DNA from: Robiginitalea sp.
Lineage (GTDB): Bacteria > Bacteroidota > Bacteroidia > Flavobacteriales > Flavobacteriaceae
Reading direction: 5' to 3'
Assembly: GCA_024642005.1 (NCBI GenBank)
Contig: JAHECA010000010.1
Coordinates: forward strand, 1 to 64,000
Length of the DNA: 64,000 bases
Part shown: positions 1 through 7,082 of the stretch, piece after piece
How positions within the stretch are numbered: position 1 is the stretch's first letter
Layout: each line of letters opens with the position of its first letter
Made by a program: the position numbers and the translations under genes
The notes under the pieces: model-generated
Databases searched by the model: none
What the model saw: the letters and a program-made list of their open reading frames with translations, nothing else
What the model was told of the DNA's origin: nothing

Positions 1-301
1 GCAATTATTGAAGATCGATAACCTATAATAACAGGTTGTTCAGAAATAGTTGCTGCCCCCCTAATGGGATCACGCCGGACCCATTGCAATAAAAGGCCGG
101 CATTTCGGGCTCTCCTTGATGTGGCATTCTCTAGCCCGGCCGTTAGCACATCATAGGCTCAATGGACCTTTGACGGTTGGGAGTTAAATGGTGTGCTGGT
201 ATTATAGCGGCCAATATTTATTCTCTGGCTCCCTCCTATGCTGAGAATGTTTATCTTAAAAACCACGATTGTTCTTTTCAACAACGCCAATTCCTGAAAT
301 T
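1..301. other. Left edge, no gene seen
   Basis: I see no credible coding frame here. The stretch contains short inverted repeats, for example ATGGG/CCCAT near 64-84 and GGGCT/AGCCC near 107-139, and AGCAC/GTGCT further on. They could be remnants of a structured or mobile element, but no terminal repeats or transposase fragment can be recognised. The sequence just before the esterase (240-301) is AT-rich and probably holds its promoter, though no clean TAnnTTTG box is visible. Confidence 0.4.
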
Positions 302-1402
302 ATGAAACCATTATTTCGAATCACTTCGTGTTCTTTGATGATCCTGTTCTTATCGTGCCAGCACGCACAAAAAATAGTAAGTCCTGAAGATCAGACTATT
401 ACAGCCATAGATTCGGGCGTTTGGATCATAGAAAAACGGACACTACCCCCTCCTTCAGGTGCAAGTGCGGTGTTTTATGATGCCATTAAGGCTACTACAC
501 AACCTGACCCAGTTCGCAGCCGGAATGCTGATATCCCTCAGGGGGCTGCTGCATGGAAATCCTTTCAAAAAAGCAGAGACTCGGCCGCTGCCCAAAAGAC
601 CATGGAATTGATAGAGTTGATGCAGGTAAAGGTTGAGGAAAAGGAAATTAGCGGAGTTTTGACCCGGATGATAACGCCGCAAGTCATTGATGATGCCTTC
701 AGCAATGCGTTTTTTATTCATCTCCATGGGGGAGCCTATACCATGGATGCAGGGTTGGCAGGCATTTATGAGGGCATCTTCCTTGCCAACCTGATACAAA
801 TCCCCGTTATCTCAGTAGATTATCGAATGCCTCCCGATCACCCTTTTCCCGCGGCTCAGGACGATGCAGTTGCTGTCTACCAAAAGATTGTGGAGGATTT
901 TCCGAACCATCATTTGATTTTGGGGGGTACTTCGGCGGGAGGTGGATTGACGCTTTCAACAACGTTGAGATTAAAAAATGAGCAGATTAGCCTTCCCAAA
1001 GCGCTCTTCGCCGGGACCCCATGGTCGGACCTTACCAAAACAGGCGATAGTTATTACATCATGGAAGGGATCGATCGAATATTGGTTACTTATGAAGGAT
1101 TCCTCGAGCAAAGTGCGCTCCTGTACGCGAATGGTAAAGACCTTAAAGATCCTTACTTATCGCCTGTTTATGGAGATGTTTCTGGCTTTCCCCCTACTTT
1201 TCTTCTTACCGGCACACGAGACTTGTTTCAGAGCAATACCTCCAGGATACAAAGGATGCTAAAGGATAAGGGCGTTGCCACCGAACTAGTCCTTCTGGAA
1301 GGATACGCTCACGGCGATTACGGTTTTGTAGCCAATGCTCCGGAATCTTTGGCCGCTGGCATGGACCTGAAACGATTTTTAAAGGAAGTCCTGGCAAAGT
1401 GA
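302..1402 (+). CDS. Alpha/beta hydrolase, HSL-type esterase lipoprotein
   Basis: Predicted carboxylesterase/lipase of the hormone-sensitive-lipase (alpha/beta hydrolase fold-3) family, 366 aa. The oxyanion-hole motif HGG lies near residue 142, the nucleophile motif GTSAGG with Ser near 212, an Asp in GTRDLF near 306 and the catalytic His in YAHGDYG near 337, so the triad is complete. The N-terminus starting at the ATG at 302 is a lipoprotein signal with lipobox LFLSC, giving an outer-membrane or periplasmic enzyme. An in-frame TTG at 269 would add 11 residues in front of the signal and is less likely. It stands alone, read away from the tRNA-Asn zone, and is followed by a clear terminator. 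Natural substrate unknown; small acyl esters are typical of the family. Confidence 0.85.
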   Translation: MKPLFRITSCSLMILFLSCQHAQKIVSPEDQTITAIDSGVWIIEKRTLPPPSGASAVFYDAIKATTQPDPVRSRNADIPQGAAAWKSFQKSRDSAAAQKTMELIELMQVKVEEKEISGVLTRMITPQVIDDAFSNAFFIHLHGGAYTMDAGLAGIYEGIFLANLIQIPVISVDYRMPPDHPFPAAQDDAVAVYQKIVEDFPNHHLILGGTSAGGGLTLSTTLRLKNEQISLPKALFAGTPWSDLTKTGDSYYIMEGIDRILVTYEGFLEQSALLYANGKDLKDPYLSPVYGDVSGFPPTFLLTGTRDLFQSNTSRIQRMLKDKGVATELVLLEGYAHGDYGFVANAPESLAAGMDLKRFLKEVLAK

Positions 1403-1419
1403 TAAAATCTGCCTCTACG

Positions 1420-1452
1420 AAAAAAGCCACCTGATTTTAAGTGGCTTTTTTT
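1420..1452 (+). terminator. Rho-independent terminator after the esterase
   Basis: A run of A, then GCCAC, a 10-nt loop, GTGGC and seven T. With the flanking A/T pairs the stem is symmetric, so it may also stop transcripts arriving on the minus strand from the decayed cupin copy. Confidence 0.8.
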
Positions 1453-1479
1453 GCTCCTCCTATTACTTAAGGATGCAGC
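1451..1479. repeat. Direct repeat R1, tRNA-tail-like
   Basis: The segment beginning TTGCTCCTCCTATTA and ending GATGCAGCA matches 3851-3880 at most positions. Its first bases (GCTCC-CCT) also match the 3' end of the tRNA-Asn at 4407-4415. Like the copy at 3851 it lies just right of a terminator hairpin. This is the outermost of three related copies. Confidence 0.55.
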
Positions 1480-1520
1480 AGAACTAAATTTATTTGTGTC
1501 TTAATTTAAACTCCTAAGCA

Positions 1521-1712
1521 TTATTCTCTACTAAAATATTGAGCAACCTGATCATAAGATTCCTATGAAAGCACCTCGGTCCAAATGGTCTCACCACTGT
1601 ATATGGCCAGGTAAGTGACATCCTGGTCTTTAGAAAAGGCATGCCAATGTTCGGTTTCTTTATCACAGGTAATAACGTCTCCGACCTGCATGCAAACAGG
1701 GCTTCCCCCACA
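1521..1712 (-). pseudogene. Decayed C-terminal copy of the neighbouring cupin
   Basis: Read on the minus strand from about 1712, the frame gives GSPVCMQVGDV and continues almost identically to the C-terminal half of the intact cupin at 3311-3781. Nucleotide identity is very high between about 1563 and 1692. An in-frame TAG at 1563-1565 replaces the CAG codon of the intact gene. Beyond it the homology continues more weakly (ESYDQVAQ against EDYDTVAQ) to a TAA at 1521-1523. The N-terminal half is missing and the fragment abuts the stop codon of the PqaA-type gene at 1718. It is a partial duplicate that has lost function. Confidence 0.8.
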
Positions 1713-1717
1713 AGGAA

Positions 1718-3133
1718 TTACCGGTCCATTGTTCCCATTGGACTTGACGACTTGAAATCCGGAAAAGGGTAGCTATCGGGCCTAACCAGGGTGCCCGTGG
1801 TAAAAATAAGTTCCCTGTCGCTGCCCGGATTGAAGGTTGCCTCGATAAGGGAGGCGGTGTATCCCTCGCCCTGGGGAGCCTCAATTACATAGATTCCTGA
1901 CGCCTCAGGGCTTAAAACCGTTTTCGTCCAGTTTTGCCCAACTTCCCAAATCCGGAAGTCCCTGGCCTTGGGGTTGGTTATCTGCCAAAGCGACAATTCG
2001 ACCGGGGCTCCGGGGTCTACACGTACCTCAAAGCCTTGCGGGGTTACCTCCCAATCAAAGGCAGGCATGGCCCGCCCGTGAATAAGTTGGTCGTAAAACG
2101 AGAACACGTTTTGCGTGTTATAGGAGCCGGCCAACCCGTGGTTGCCATTGGGGACATATTGCAGGTGCTTCTCGCCGGGCAGGTCGTCGTAGTAAAATTT
2201 CCAGGAATCGGTCGCAAAGAACTCGTCAATTGTGCCATTCACAATGAGCTTGGGCATGTCGAACAGCTCTTTGAACTGGTAGGGCTCCACATAGTCCAGA
2301 AGGGTCTCAAATTCAGATGACCCGATCCAATCCATAATATGGAAATGCTCGTATTCGGCTACAGCCGGCGACCACGCCCCGTATACGCGGTAGTGATGAT
2401 TGAAGGAGTCTTCAAGGTTCAGCAAATCGATCACCAAAGGGGCCATGCCTATCACCCTGTCGTCGACCGCCGCGGTGGTCCAGGTGGTCCAGCCTCTTTT
2501 TGAGGCTCCGGAGACAAAAAACCCGGTAACAGGGACCGATGTCTTTTCGGTTAGTTCCTGTATTACGTCCATGCCGCGCACCACCGCACGCGTCATTGGA
2601 AAACGCGCCAGCCACTTCGTATCTTCTTCGCGTGCCCCCCTGGTCAGAAATTGATTCCACCCGTAGGCGATCAGGTCGTCTTCGTACCGGTGGATCGTAT
2701 CGTTTTGAATCATGGTAAGCGGCTGAAACGGAATATTGCTGATATGGGCCACCACCGAGCGGGTTTGTATGGCTTTGGCCACGTTGAGCGAATCGATCTC
2801 CCAGCGGGTATCGTGGATGCTCCCGCCCCCAATAAAAACCAAGGCGGTTGAACGATCTCGCTGCTGCGGCACTACGATATCGAGCCAGTGCCACCACTCA
2901 GGCTGGTCGACCACGGTCGGTTCAAGCCAGGTGCCCGAGATCATTCTTACCCGATAGACCGAGGCCCCGGGCATTTCCACCGAATCGACAAGCTGATACG
3001 AAAAGCCTGAGGCATCCTGTACATATGCTTTTAGGGCGGCGACCTGCTGATCGACCGGGTCGGCCTGCAAAACCTGAGCGTAGCCAAATGGAACCAGCCC
3101 AACAAGCAATAACACAACAAGGAAGTTTTTCAT
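1718..3133 (-). CDS. PhoPQ-activated pathogenicity-related (PqaA) hydrolase
   Basis: Protein of 471 aa of the PhoPQ-activated pathogenicity-related family (PqaA, PF10142), an alpha/beta hydrolase group. A Sec signal peptide (MKNFLVVLLLVGLVPFGYAQ) points to export. Family landmarks visible are the IGGGS turn, WLARFPMTRAVVRGMD, the nucleophile elbow GASKRGW, the DLLN stretch, and the Asp/His region NGTIDEFF and NGNHGL. Members are secreted hydrolases of unclear substrate. The gene lies between the intact cupin (3311-3781, same strand) and the decayed cupin copy, inside the accessory zone at the tRNA-Asn 3' end. The last few residues may have been altered when the cupin fragment was joined. Confidence 0.85.
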   Translation of the reverse strand: MKNFLVVLLLVGLVPFGYAQVLQADPVDQQVAALKAYVQDASGFSYQLVDSVEMPGASVYRVRMISGTWLEPTVVDQPEWWHWLDIVVPQQRDRSTALVFIGGGSIHDTRWEIDSLNVAKAIQTRSVVAHISNIPFQPLTMIQNDTIHRYEDDLIAYGWNQFLTRGAREEDTKWLARFPMTRAVVRGMDVIQELTEKTSVPVTGFFVSGASKRGWTTWTTAAVDDRVIGMAPLVIDLLNLEDSFNHHYRVYGAWSPAVAEYEHFHIMDWIGSSEFETLLDYVEPYQFKELFDMPKLIVNGTIDEFFATDSWKFYYDDLPGEKHLQYVPNGNHGLAGSYNTQNVFSFYDQLIHGRAMPAFDWEVTPQGFEVRVDPGAPVELSLWQITNPKARDFRIWEVGQNWTKTVLSPEASGIYVIEAPQGEGYTASLIEATFNPGSDRELIFTTGTLVRPDSYPFPDFKSSSPMGTMDR

Positions 3134-3173
3134 GACAACAAGAATTTTATCATGTCCCCAATATAATTAAAAC

Positions 3174-3273
3174 CGCCGTATCTGGTAAGCCGAACAGTTC
3201 TGTCCCATTGGATTACCCCCTGCCGGGCGCGCCTTACCAGGTACCAGGCCTAGGGAATAGTCGGCGGCGGTTT
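3174..3273. repeat. Nested inverted repeat between cupin and hydrolase
   Basis: ACCGCCG (3174-3180) pairs with CGGCGGT (3267-3273), and inside it GGTAAG (3186-3191) pairs with CTTACC (3235-3240). The central part is rich in short palindromes (GGTACC, CCTAGG). It sits in the 176-bp gap between two minus-strand genes. It could be a terminator-like or REP-like element; no T-tract follows on either strand. Confidence 0.4.
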
Positions 3274-3310
3274 GGCGGGCTTCCGATATTGAAATGAAGA
3301 GCAAGCGCGG

Positions 3311-3781
3311 TTAATTGCTTTTCAAGGCTTGAGCCACCGTATCGTAATCTTCCTGTGAAAGCACCTCGGTCCAAATGGTCTCCCCGCTGTATATGGCCAG
3401 GTAAGTGACATCCTGGTCTTTTGAAGAGGCATGCCAATGTTCGGTTTCTTTATCACAGGTAATAACGTCTCCGACTTTCATGGTTACAGGGTCTTTCCCC
3501 CTTTCCTGATAGTATCCCTTGCCGGCAACAATGATGAGCACCTGTGGGGCTGTGTGCTTATGCCAATTCAAAGTAGAGTTGGCCTTAAAAGTTGCCTTAG
3601 TTATATTAAATGATAACGATTCATCAGATCGAATCAATGGATTCAACCAAGCTTCACCTATGTAGTTGACATTTGGAGCTTTGAATCCCTCCTCGAAATA
3701 TGAGGATAATTTATATTCACTAGTTTGTGCGTAAGTGCCAAGGGAAAACAAAGTGATAAGTACAATGAGAAAGCTTTTCAT
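3311..3781 (-). CDS. Secreted cupin-domain protein
   Basis: Protein of 156 aa with a Sec signal peptide (MKSFLIVLITLFSLGTYAQ) and one cupin barrel. Cupin motif 1 is visible as NWHKHTAPQVLIIVAGKGYYQERGK and motif 2 as KVGDVITCDKETEHWHA, supplying His ligands for a metal ion. Such quercetin-2,3-dioxygenase/AraC-N-like single cupins are usually small metal-binding enzymes or binding proteins; the substrate cannot be read from the sequence. A partial, broken duplicate of this gene lies at 1521-1712. The gene is next to a repeat copying the tRNA-Asn tail. Confidence 0.85.
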   Translation of the reverse strand: MKSFLIVLITLFSLGTYAQTSEYKLSSYFEEGFKAPNVNYIGEAWLNPLIRSDESLSFNITKATFKANSTLNWHKHTAPQVLIIVAGKGYYQERGKDPVTMKVGDVITCDKETEHWHASSKDQDVTYLAIYSGETIWTEVLSQEDYDTVAQALKSN

Positions 3782-3803
3782 AAGTCAAGTTTGTAGTAAA
3801 AAT

Positions 3804-3880
3804 AAAAAAACGGCTACACTATAATAGCATAACCGTTTTATCATAATATGTTGCTCCCCCTATTATTCAAAGTTGCAGCA
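3804..3880. repeat. Direct repeat R2: copy of tRNA-Asn tail and terminator
   Basis: 3804-3861 matches 4359-4415 with about nine differences and one 1-base gap. The copied part comprises the hairpin terminator that follows tRNA-Asn and the last nine bases of the tRNA (GCTCCCCCT on the plus strand). The stem differs by a compensatory swap (CCG..CGG in one copy, CGG..CCG in the other), so pairing is preserved. The right part (3851-3880) additionally matches R1 at 1451-1479. The pattern resembles insertion at a tRNA 3' end with regeneration of the tail. Confidence 0.65.
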
Positions 3881-3903
3881 CAAAATCTATTTGAGAATTT
3901 AGT

Positions 3904-4281
3904 CTATCTCTTTCTACGATAGGGAACATAAATCTGACCAGTAACAACAAATACTAAGGTCATGAACCATATTACGATTTCCCACCAACGACTTTCAAAA
4001 TTGAATTCAGTGAAAATGAGATTGAAGACAAGGGCAATCGTCCAAACAATCATGATAGTGTAAATAATTTGGTTGCGTCGTTTCATCATGCGGAGTTTTT
4101 CGGTTTTAAAATCAAATGATAAGATTTCAGAGATCTTGTTTAACGAGTAAACAGAGGGTTCTACTTCATGATTTTCGATTCTTTGAATCGTACGTTCTGT
4201 AAGTCCTGTTTTTTCTGCCAATTCTTTTTGGGTGACTCCTTTCAGTGTTCTGGCAGCTTTTATTTTATCTCCTAAATCCAT
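3904..4281 (-). CDS. XRE-family HTH regulator with two membrane segments
   Basis: Protein of 125 aa. Residues 5-60 form a Cro/CI-type helix-turn-helix domain (LGDKIKAARTLKGVTQKELA, then TERTIQRIENHEVEPS), followed by a basic linker (RMMKRRNQ) and two hydrophobic segments around residues 72-90 and 98-115, ending in RRKR. This HTH plus 2-TM arrangement is common in flavobacteria and suggests a membrane-tethered DNA-binding protein; its targets and signal are unknown. Codon use is AT-rich compared with the genes right of 4571. It lies alone between the tRNA-Asn gene and repeat R2 and reads in the tRNA's direction. Confidence 0.8.
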   Translation of the reverse strand: MDLGDKIKAARTLKGVTQKELAEKTGLTERTIQRIENHEVEPSVYSLNKISEILSFDFKTEKLRMMKRRNQIIYTIMIVWTIALVFNLIFTEFNFESRWWEIVIWFMTLVFVVTGQIYVPYRRKR

Positions 4282-4358
4282 AGTGCAAAATTAGAATTGT
4301 TTTGAATTTTTATTAGAAATGAGACACGTCATGGACACGACATTTGACTTTTAATCAT

Positions 4359-4397
4359 AAAAAAACCGCTACACTATAATAGTATAACGGTTTTATC
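4359..4397 (-). terminator. Terminator of tRNA-Asn
   Basis: On the minus strand, AAAACCG, an inner ACTA/TAGT helix and CGGTTTT followed by T residues form a stem right after the tRNA. A diverged copy with a compensated stem is at 3804-3840. Confidence 0.7.
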
Positions 4398-4407
4398 ATT
4401 TTACTTG

Positions 4408-4481
4408 CTCCCCCTGTTGGACTTGAACCAACGACCCTCTGATTAACAGTCAGATGCTCTAACCAACTGAGCTAAGGAGGA
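4408..4481 (-). tRNA. tRNA-Asn (anticodon GTT)
   Basis: Read from 4481 downwards the sequence forms a cloverleaf. Acceptor TCCTCCT pairs with AGGGGGA (one G-T pair), the D-arm contains AGCTCAGTTGGTTAGAGC, the anticodon loop is CTGTTAA with anticodon GTT, and the T-arm contains GGTTCAAGTCC. The discriminator base is G and CCA is not encoded. The 3' end is the anchor of the repeats described to the left, making it the probable integration site for the accessory zone. Confidence 0.95.
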
Positions 4482-4570
4482 ATAAATTTCAAAACAGGAA
4501 TACAACTCCGTATTTTGAGGTCGCAAATATAAAGTTTTCTTCTAAATACCCCAACAAAAAAACCGGGATA

Positions 4571-5914
4571 TTATCGGAAGATGGCCTTGTAAATATCGTT
4601 CCCATTAGCGAAGAGGATCAGGGCGAGCAGCAGGAAGAATCCCACCATCTGGGCGTACTCCATAAACTTGTCGCTGGGCTTGCGGCCCGAGATCATCTCG
4701 TAGAGCAGAAACATCACATGCCCCCCGTCGAGCGCCGGGATGGGCAGCAGGTTCAGCACCGCCAGCATGATAGAGAGAAAGGCGGTAATTTCCCAAAAGC
4801 CCTGCCAGCTCCAGAAATCGGGAAAGATATCAAAAATGGCCTTGAAGCCCCCGACACCTTTATAGGCCCCGGTGCTCGGCGTAAAAATCTTCTTGAGTTG
4901 CAGCCAGTAGCCCGAGAGCTGGGCCACGAACTTCTGCCCGCCCACGCCAAAACTCTCAAAAAAGCCATACTCGCGAATTACCGTATCGAAATACCCCATT
5001 TCGGAGAATCGCCTGAGGCTGCCCCCGGGAAATATCCCGAGTTTGCCCTTGTCGTCTACCTGGAGCTGGAGGCTCTGCTGTTGGCCATCGCGCGCTATCA
5101 GGGCGCTTACTTCCCGGTTGCGCAAGGTATCGAGCAACGGGCCTACCTCATCGTAGTAACGCACGGGGTATTTATTGATGGAAAGCAACAGGTCTCCGGG
5201 CCGCAGGTCTGCTGCCTTGTTGCGCGAACTGTCGGAGACTTCCCCCACCATAAAAGGGAAACGCAGCTGGAACAGGCTCAGGTCTTCTCCGGTGGAAAGC
5301 TGGCCCAGGAAATCTTCGGGCAGTGTAATGGATTGCTCTTGCCCGTCTCGCTCAATGGTGATTTGTTCGGCCGTTATCAGGTGGCGTCGCAGGTCTTCGT
5401 AGCTGTCGTATTGCTGCCCGTCAATGGAGACCAGGTTGTCTCCCGTTTGAACGCCGAGCTGCCTGAGCACCGGGTTGGTCACATAATAGCCATCCTTGAT
5501 GCTGTCTGTCGAAATATAGGCATCGCCGAAGGCGAAGGAGGCAAAAATGTAAATGAACAGGGCTATCAGAAAGTTGACAGTAACCCCGCCCAACATAATG
5601 ATGAGACGCTGCCAGGCCGGCTTGGATCGGAACTCCCAGGGTTGGGGCGGCTGGGACATCTGCTCGGTGTCCATGCTCTCGTCGATCATCCCGGCGATTT
5701 TCACATACCCGCCCAGGGGCAGCCAGCCAATGCCGTATACGGTTTCCCCGATCCGCTTTTTGAAAAGGGAAAATTTAACGTCAAAAAAGAGGTAGAATTT
5801 CTCTACCCGGGTTTTGAACGCTTTGGCGGGAAGGAAATGCCCGAGTTCGTGCAAGACGATGAGCAGGGATAGGCTCATGAGGAATTGCAGGGCCTGAATA
5901 AGGATGGGCGACAT
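4571..5914 (-). CDS. rseP: RIP metalloprotease RseP
   Basis: Site-2 intramembrane zinc metalloprotease of 447 aa, the family that cleaves anti-sigma factors and remnant signal peptides within the inner membrane. The zinc motif HELGH is at residues 22-26 in the first membrane segment. Two PDZ-like regions follow in the periplasmic part, and the second metal motif LDGGH lies in the conserved NLLPIPALDGGHV stretch near residue 395. Membrane helices flank both sites. Length is normal. It is monocistronic here, preceded on the minus strand by a strong Bacteroidota promoter, and marks the return to conserved chromosome right of the tRNA-Asn. Confidence 0.95.
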   Translation of the reverse strand: MSPILIQALQFLMSLSLLIVLHELGHFLPAKAFKTRVEKFYLFFDVKFSLFKKRIGETVYGIGWLPLGGYVKIAGMIDESMDTEQMSQPPQPWEFRSKPAWQRLIIMLGGVTVNFLIALFIYIFASFAFGDAYISTDSIKDGYYVTNPVLRQLGVQTGDNLVSIDGQQYDSYEDLRRHLITAEQITIERDGQEQSITLPEDFLGQLSTGEDLSLFQLRFPFMVGEVSDSSRNKAADLRPGDLLLSINKYPVRYYDEVGPLLDTLRNREVSALIARDGQQQSLQLQVDDKGKLGIFPGGSLRRFSEMGYFDTVIREYGFFESFGVGGQKFVAQLSGYWLQLKKIFTPSTGAYKGVGGFKAIFDIFPDFWSWQGFWEITAFLSIMLAVLNLLPIPALDGGHVMFLLYEMISGRKPSDKFMEYAQMVGFFLLLALILFANGNDIYKAIFR

Positions 5915-5938
5915 AATGACTCGCTGGTTTTAAACGCA

Positions 5939-5967
5939 CAAAAGTACGCTTTTGCGCCCGCTTTCAA
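5939..5967 (-). promoter_or_regulatory. Promoter of rseP
   Basis: On the minus strand TTG (5967-5965) and TACTTTTG (5946-5939) are separated by 18 nt, matching the Bacteroidota -33/-7 promoter. The start codon is 25 nt downstream. Confidence 0.75.
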
Positions 5968-6052
5968 AAGAAAAACCGGGCTGTCGGGCACTTTAGCATA
6001 GATTTAGCACGGGGAGGCAACGCGGGCGGACGGGCCAAACCGCTTAGTTGCC

Positions 6053-6060
6053 TACCTTTG
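6053..6060 (+). promoter_or_regulatory. -7 element of the SCO gene
   Basis: TACCTTTG matches TAnnTTTG and lies 16 nt before the ATG at 6077. No TTG stands at the usual -33 distance. Confidence 0.5.
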
Positions 6061-6076
6061 CACAAAATTGACCGCC

Positions 6077-6754
6077 ATGCGATCGTTTTTTGCCCGCTAC
6101 CGACTTTTCTTCATTACGTTCCTTTCCCTGGCAACCGTAATCATGGTGCTTTTCTACCGGGCCCTGCAGCCCCGGGAGGTGCTTCCGGTCTATCAGCCGG
6201 CCGATTTCAACCCAGAACTGGTAGACCCGGAGATGAGCCACATCAAGAAATACCATACAGTGGCCGATTTCGCCCTGGTCAACCAGAATGGCGATACCGT
6301 GACCCAGAAAAATTACGACGGAAAAATCTACATAGCCGATTTTTTCTTTACCACCTGCCTTACCATCTGCCCGGTAATGACCGACAATATGGCGTACCTG
6401 CAAGAGCAGCTGCTCGACGAGCCCTCGGTTATGCTGTTGTCGCATTCGGTAACCCCGGAGATCGACTCGGTGCCCCGGCTAAAGGCCTATGCCCTCGAAA
6501 AGGGAGTGGTCGACGCCAAGTGGAACCTGGTTACAGGCGACAAGAAACAGATTTACCGCCTAGCCCGTCAATCGTATATGGCTGTGAAAACGGATGGGGA
6601 CGGTGGGCCATTCGATATGATCCACACCGAGAACTTTATCCTGGTCGATAAGGAGCGTCGCATTCGCGGCACCTACGATGGCACCCAACGCGAAGAAATG
6701 GCCCGCCTGCTGGCCGATCTGGAGATCCTCAAAACTACCTATGAGAGAGAATGA
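6077..6754 (+). CDS. SCO1/SenC family protein
   Basis: Membrane-anchored thioredoxin-fold protein of the SCO1/SenC family, 225 aa, which delivers copper to the CuA site of cytochrome c oxidase or acts as a thiol-disulfide oxidoreductase. The N-terminus has one signal-anchor helix (FFARYRLFFITFLSLATVIM). The copper site CxxxC is present as TTCLTICP in the DFFFTTC strand, and the third ligand His is in DMIHTENF. The ATG at 6077 is preferred over an in-frame TTG at 6068 because it directly starts the anchor and is well placed after the -7 box. Confidence 0.92.
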   Translation: MRSFFARYRLFFITFLSLATVIMVLFYRALQPREVLPVYQPADFNPELVDPEMSHIKKYHTVADFALVNQNGDTVTQKNYDGKIYIADFFFTTCLTICPVMTDNMAYLQEQLLDEPSVMLLSHSVTPEIDSVPRLKAYALEKGVVDAKWNLVTGDKKQIYRLARQSYMAVKTDGDGGPFDMIHTENFILVDKERRIRGTYDGTQREEMARLLADLEILKTTYERE

Positions 6755-6804
6755 AACGGGGCCAGAATTTTTGGATTCCGTTTCCCCGGGAACTGCATTT
6801 TAGC

Positions 6805-6834
6805 TACTTTTGTCAATAGATTAAAATCAATCTA
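6805..6834 (+). promoter_or_regulatory. feoAB promoter -7 box and candidate iron-repressor operator
   Basis: TACTTTTG (6805-6812) fits the -7 consensus. Immediately after it is a perfect 6-6-6 palindrome, TAGATT-AAAATC-AATCTA (6817-6834), which ends 8 nt before the feoA start and would cover the transcription start. The position and AT-rich dyad fit a DtxR- or Fur-type iron repressor site; which regulator binds is inference. Confidence 0.55.
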
Positions 6835-6842
6835 AATAAAAA

Positions 6843-7082
6843 TTGGGTTTCACGGTCGCACACCTCAGGCGCGGGGAAAAAGGGATAATCAAGGAATTTC
6901 CGGAAGAAATCATCCCCATCAAGTTACTGGAGCTGGGCTGCCTGCCCGGCAACGTAGTGGAACTCATCCAGATCGCACCCCTGCAAGACCCCCTCTATAT
7001 CAATGTGAATGGCTCGCATATCGCCATTCGAAGGAGCATGGCATTGCAGATTGAACTGGAACCAATCCCCGGGCATGAGTAA
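6843..7082 (+). CDS. feoA: Ferrous iron transport protein A
   Basis: Small SH3-like protein of 79 aa that partners FeoB. The sequence GVTVAHL-like start, KGIIKEF, KLLELGCLPGNVVEL and the closing GSHIAIRRSMALQIEL follow the FeoA pattern. The start is TTG at 6843, because an in-frame TAA lies two codons upstream and no ATG or GTG is available before the conserved region. Its stop overlaps the feoB start by 8 nt, which implies translational coupling. A palindrome just upstream probably makes the operon iron-responsive. Confidence 0.9.
   Translation: MGFTVAHLRRGEKGIIKEFPEEIIPIKLLELGCLPGNVVELIQIAPLQDPLYINVNGSHIAIRRSMALQIELEPIPGHE

Noticed and set aside
3904-4281. Toxin-antitoxin system around the XRE-type gene
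   Set aside because: There is no partner toxin gene on either side; the protein carries its own membrane segments.
4718-5872. A 384-codon open frame opposite rseP
   Set aside because: It mirrors the rseP codons on the other strand, has no start context or recognised domain, and rseP is unambiguous.
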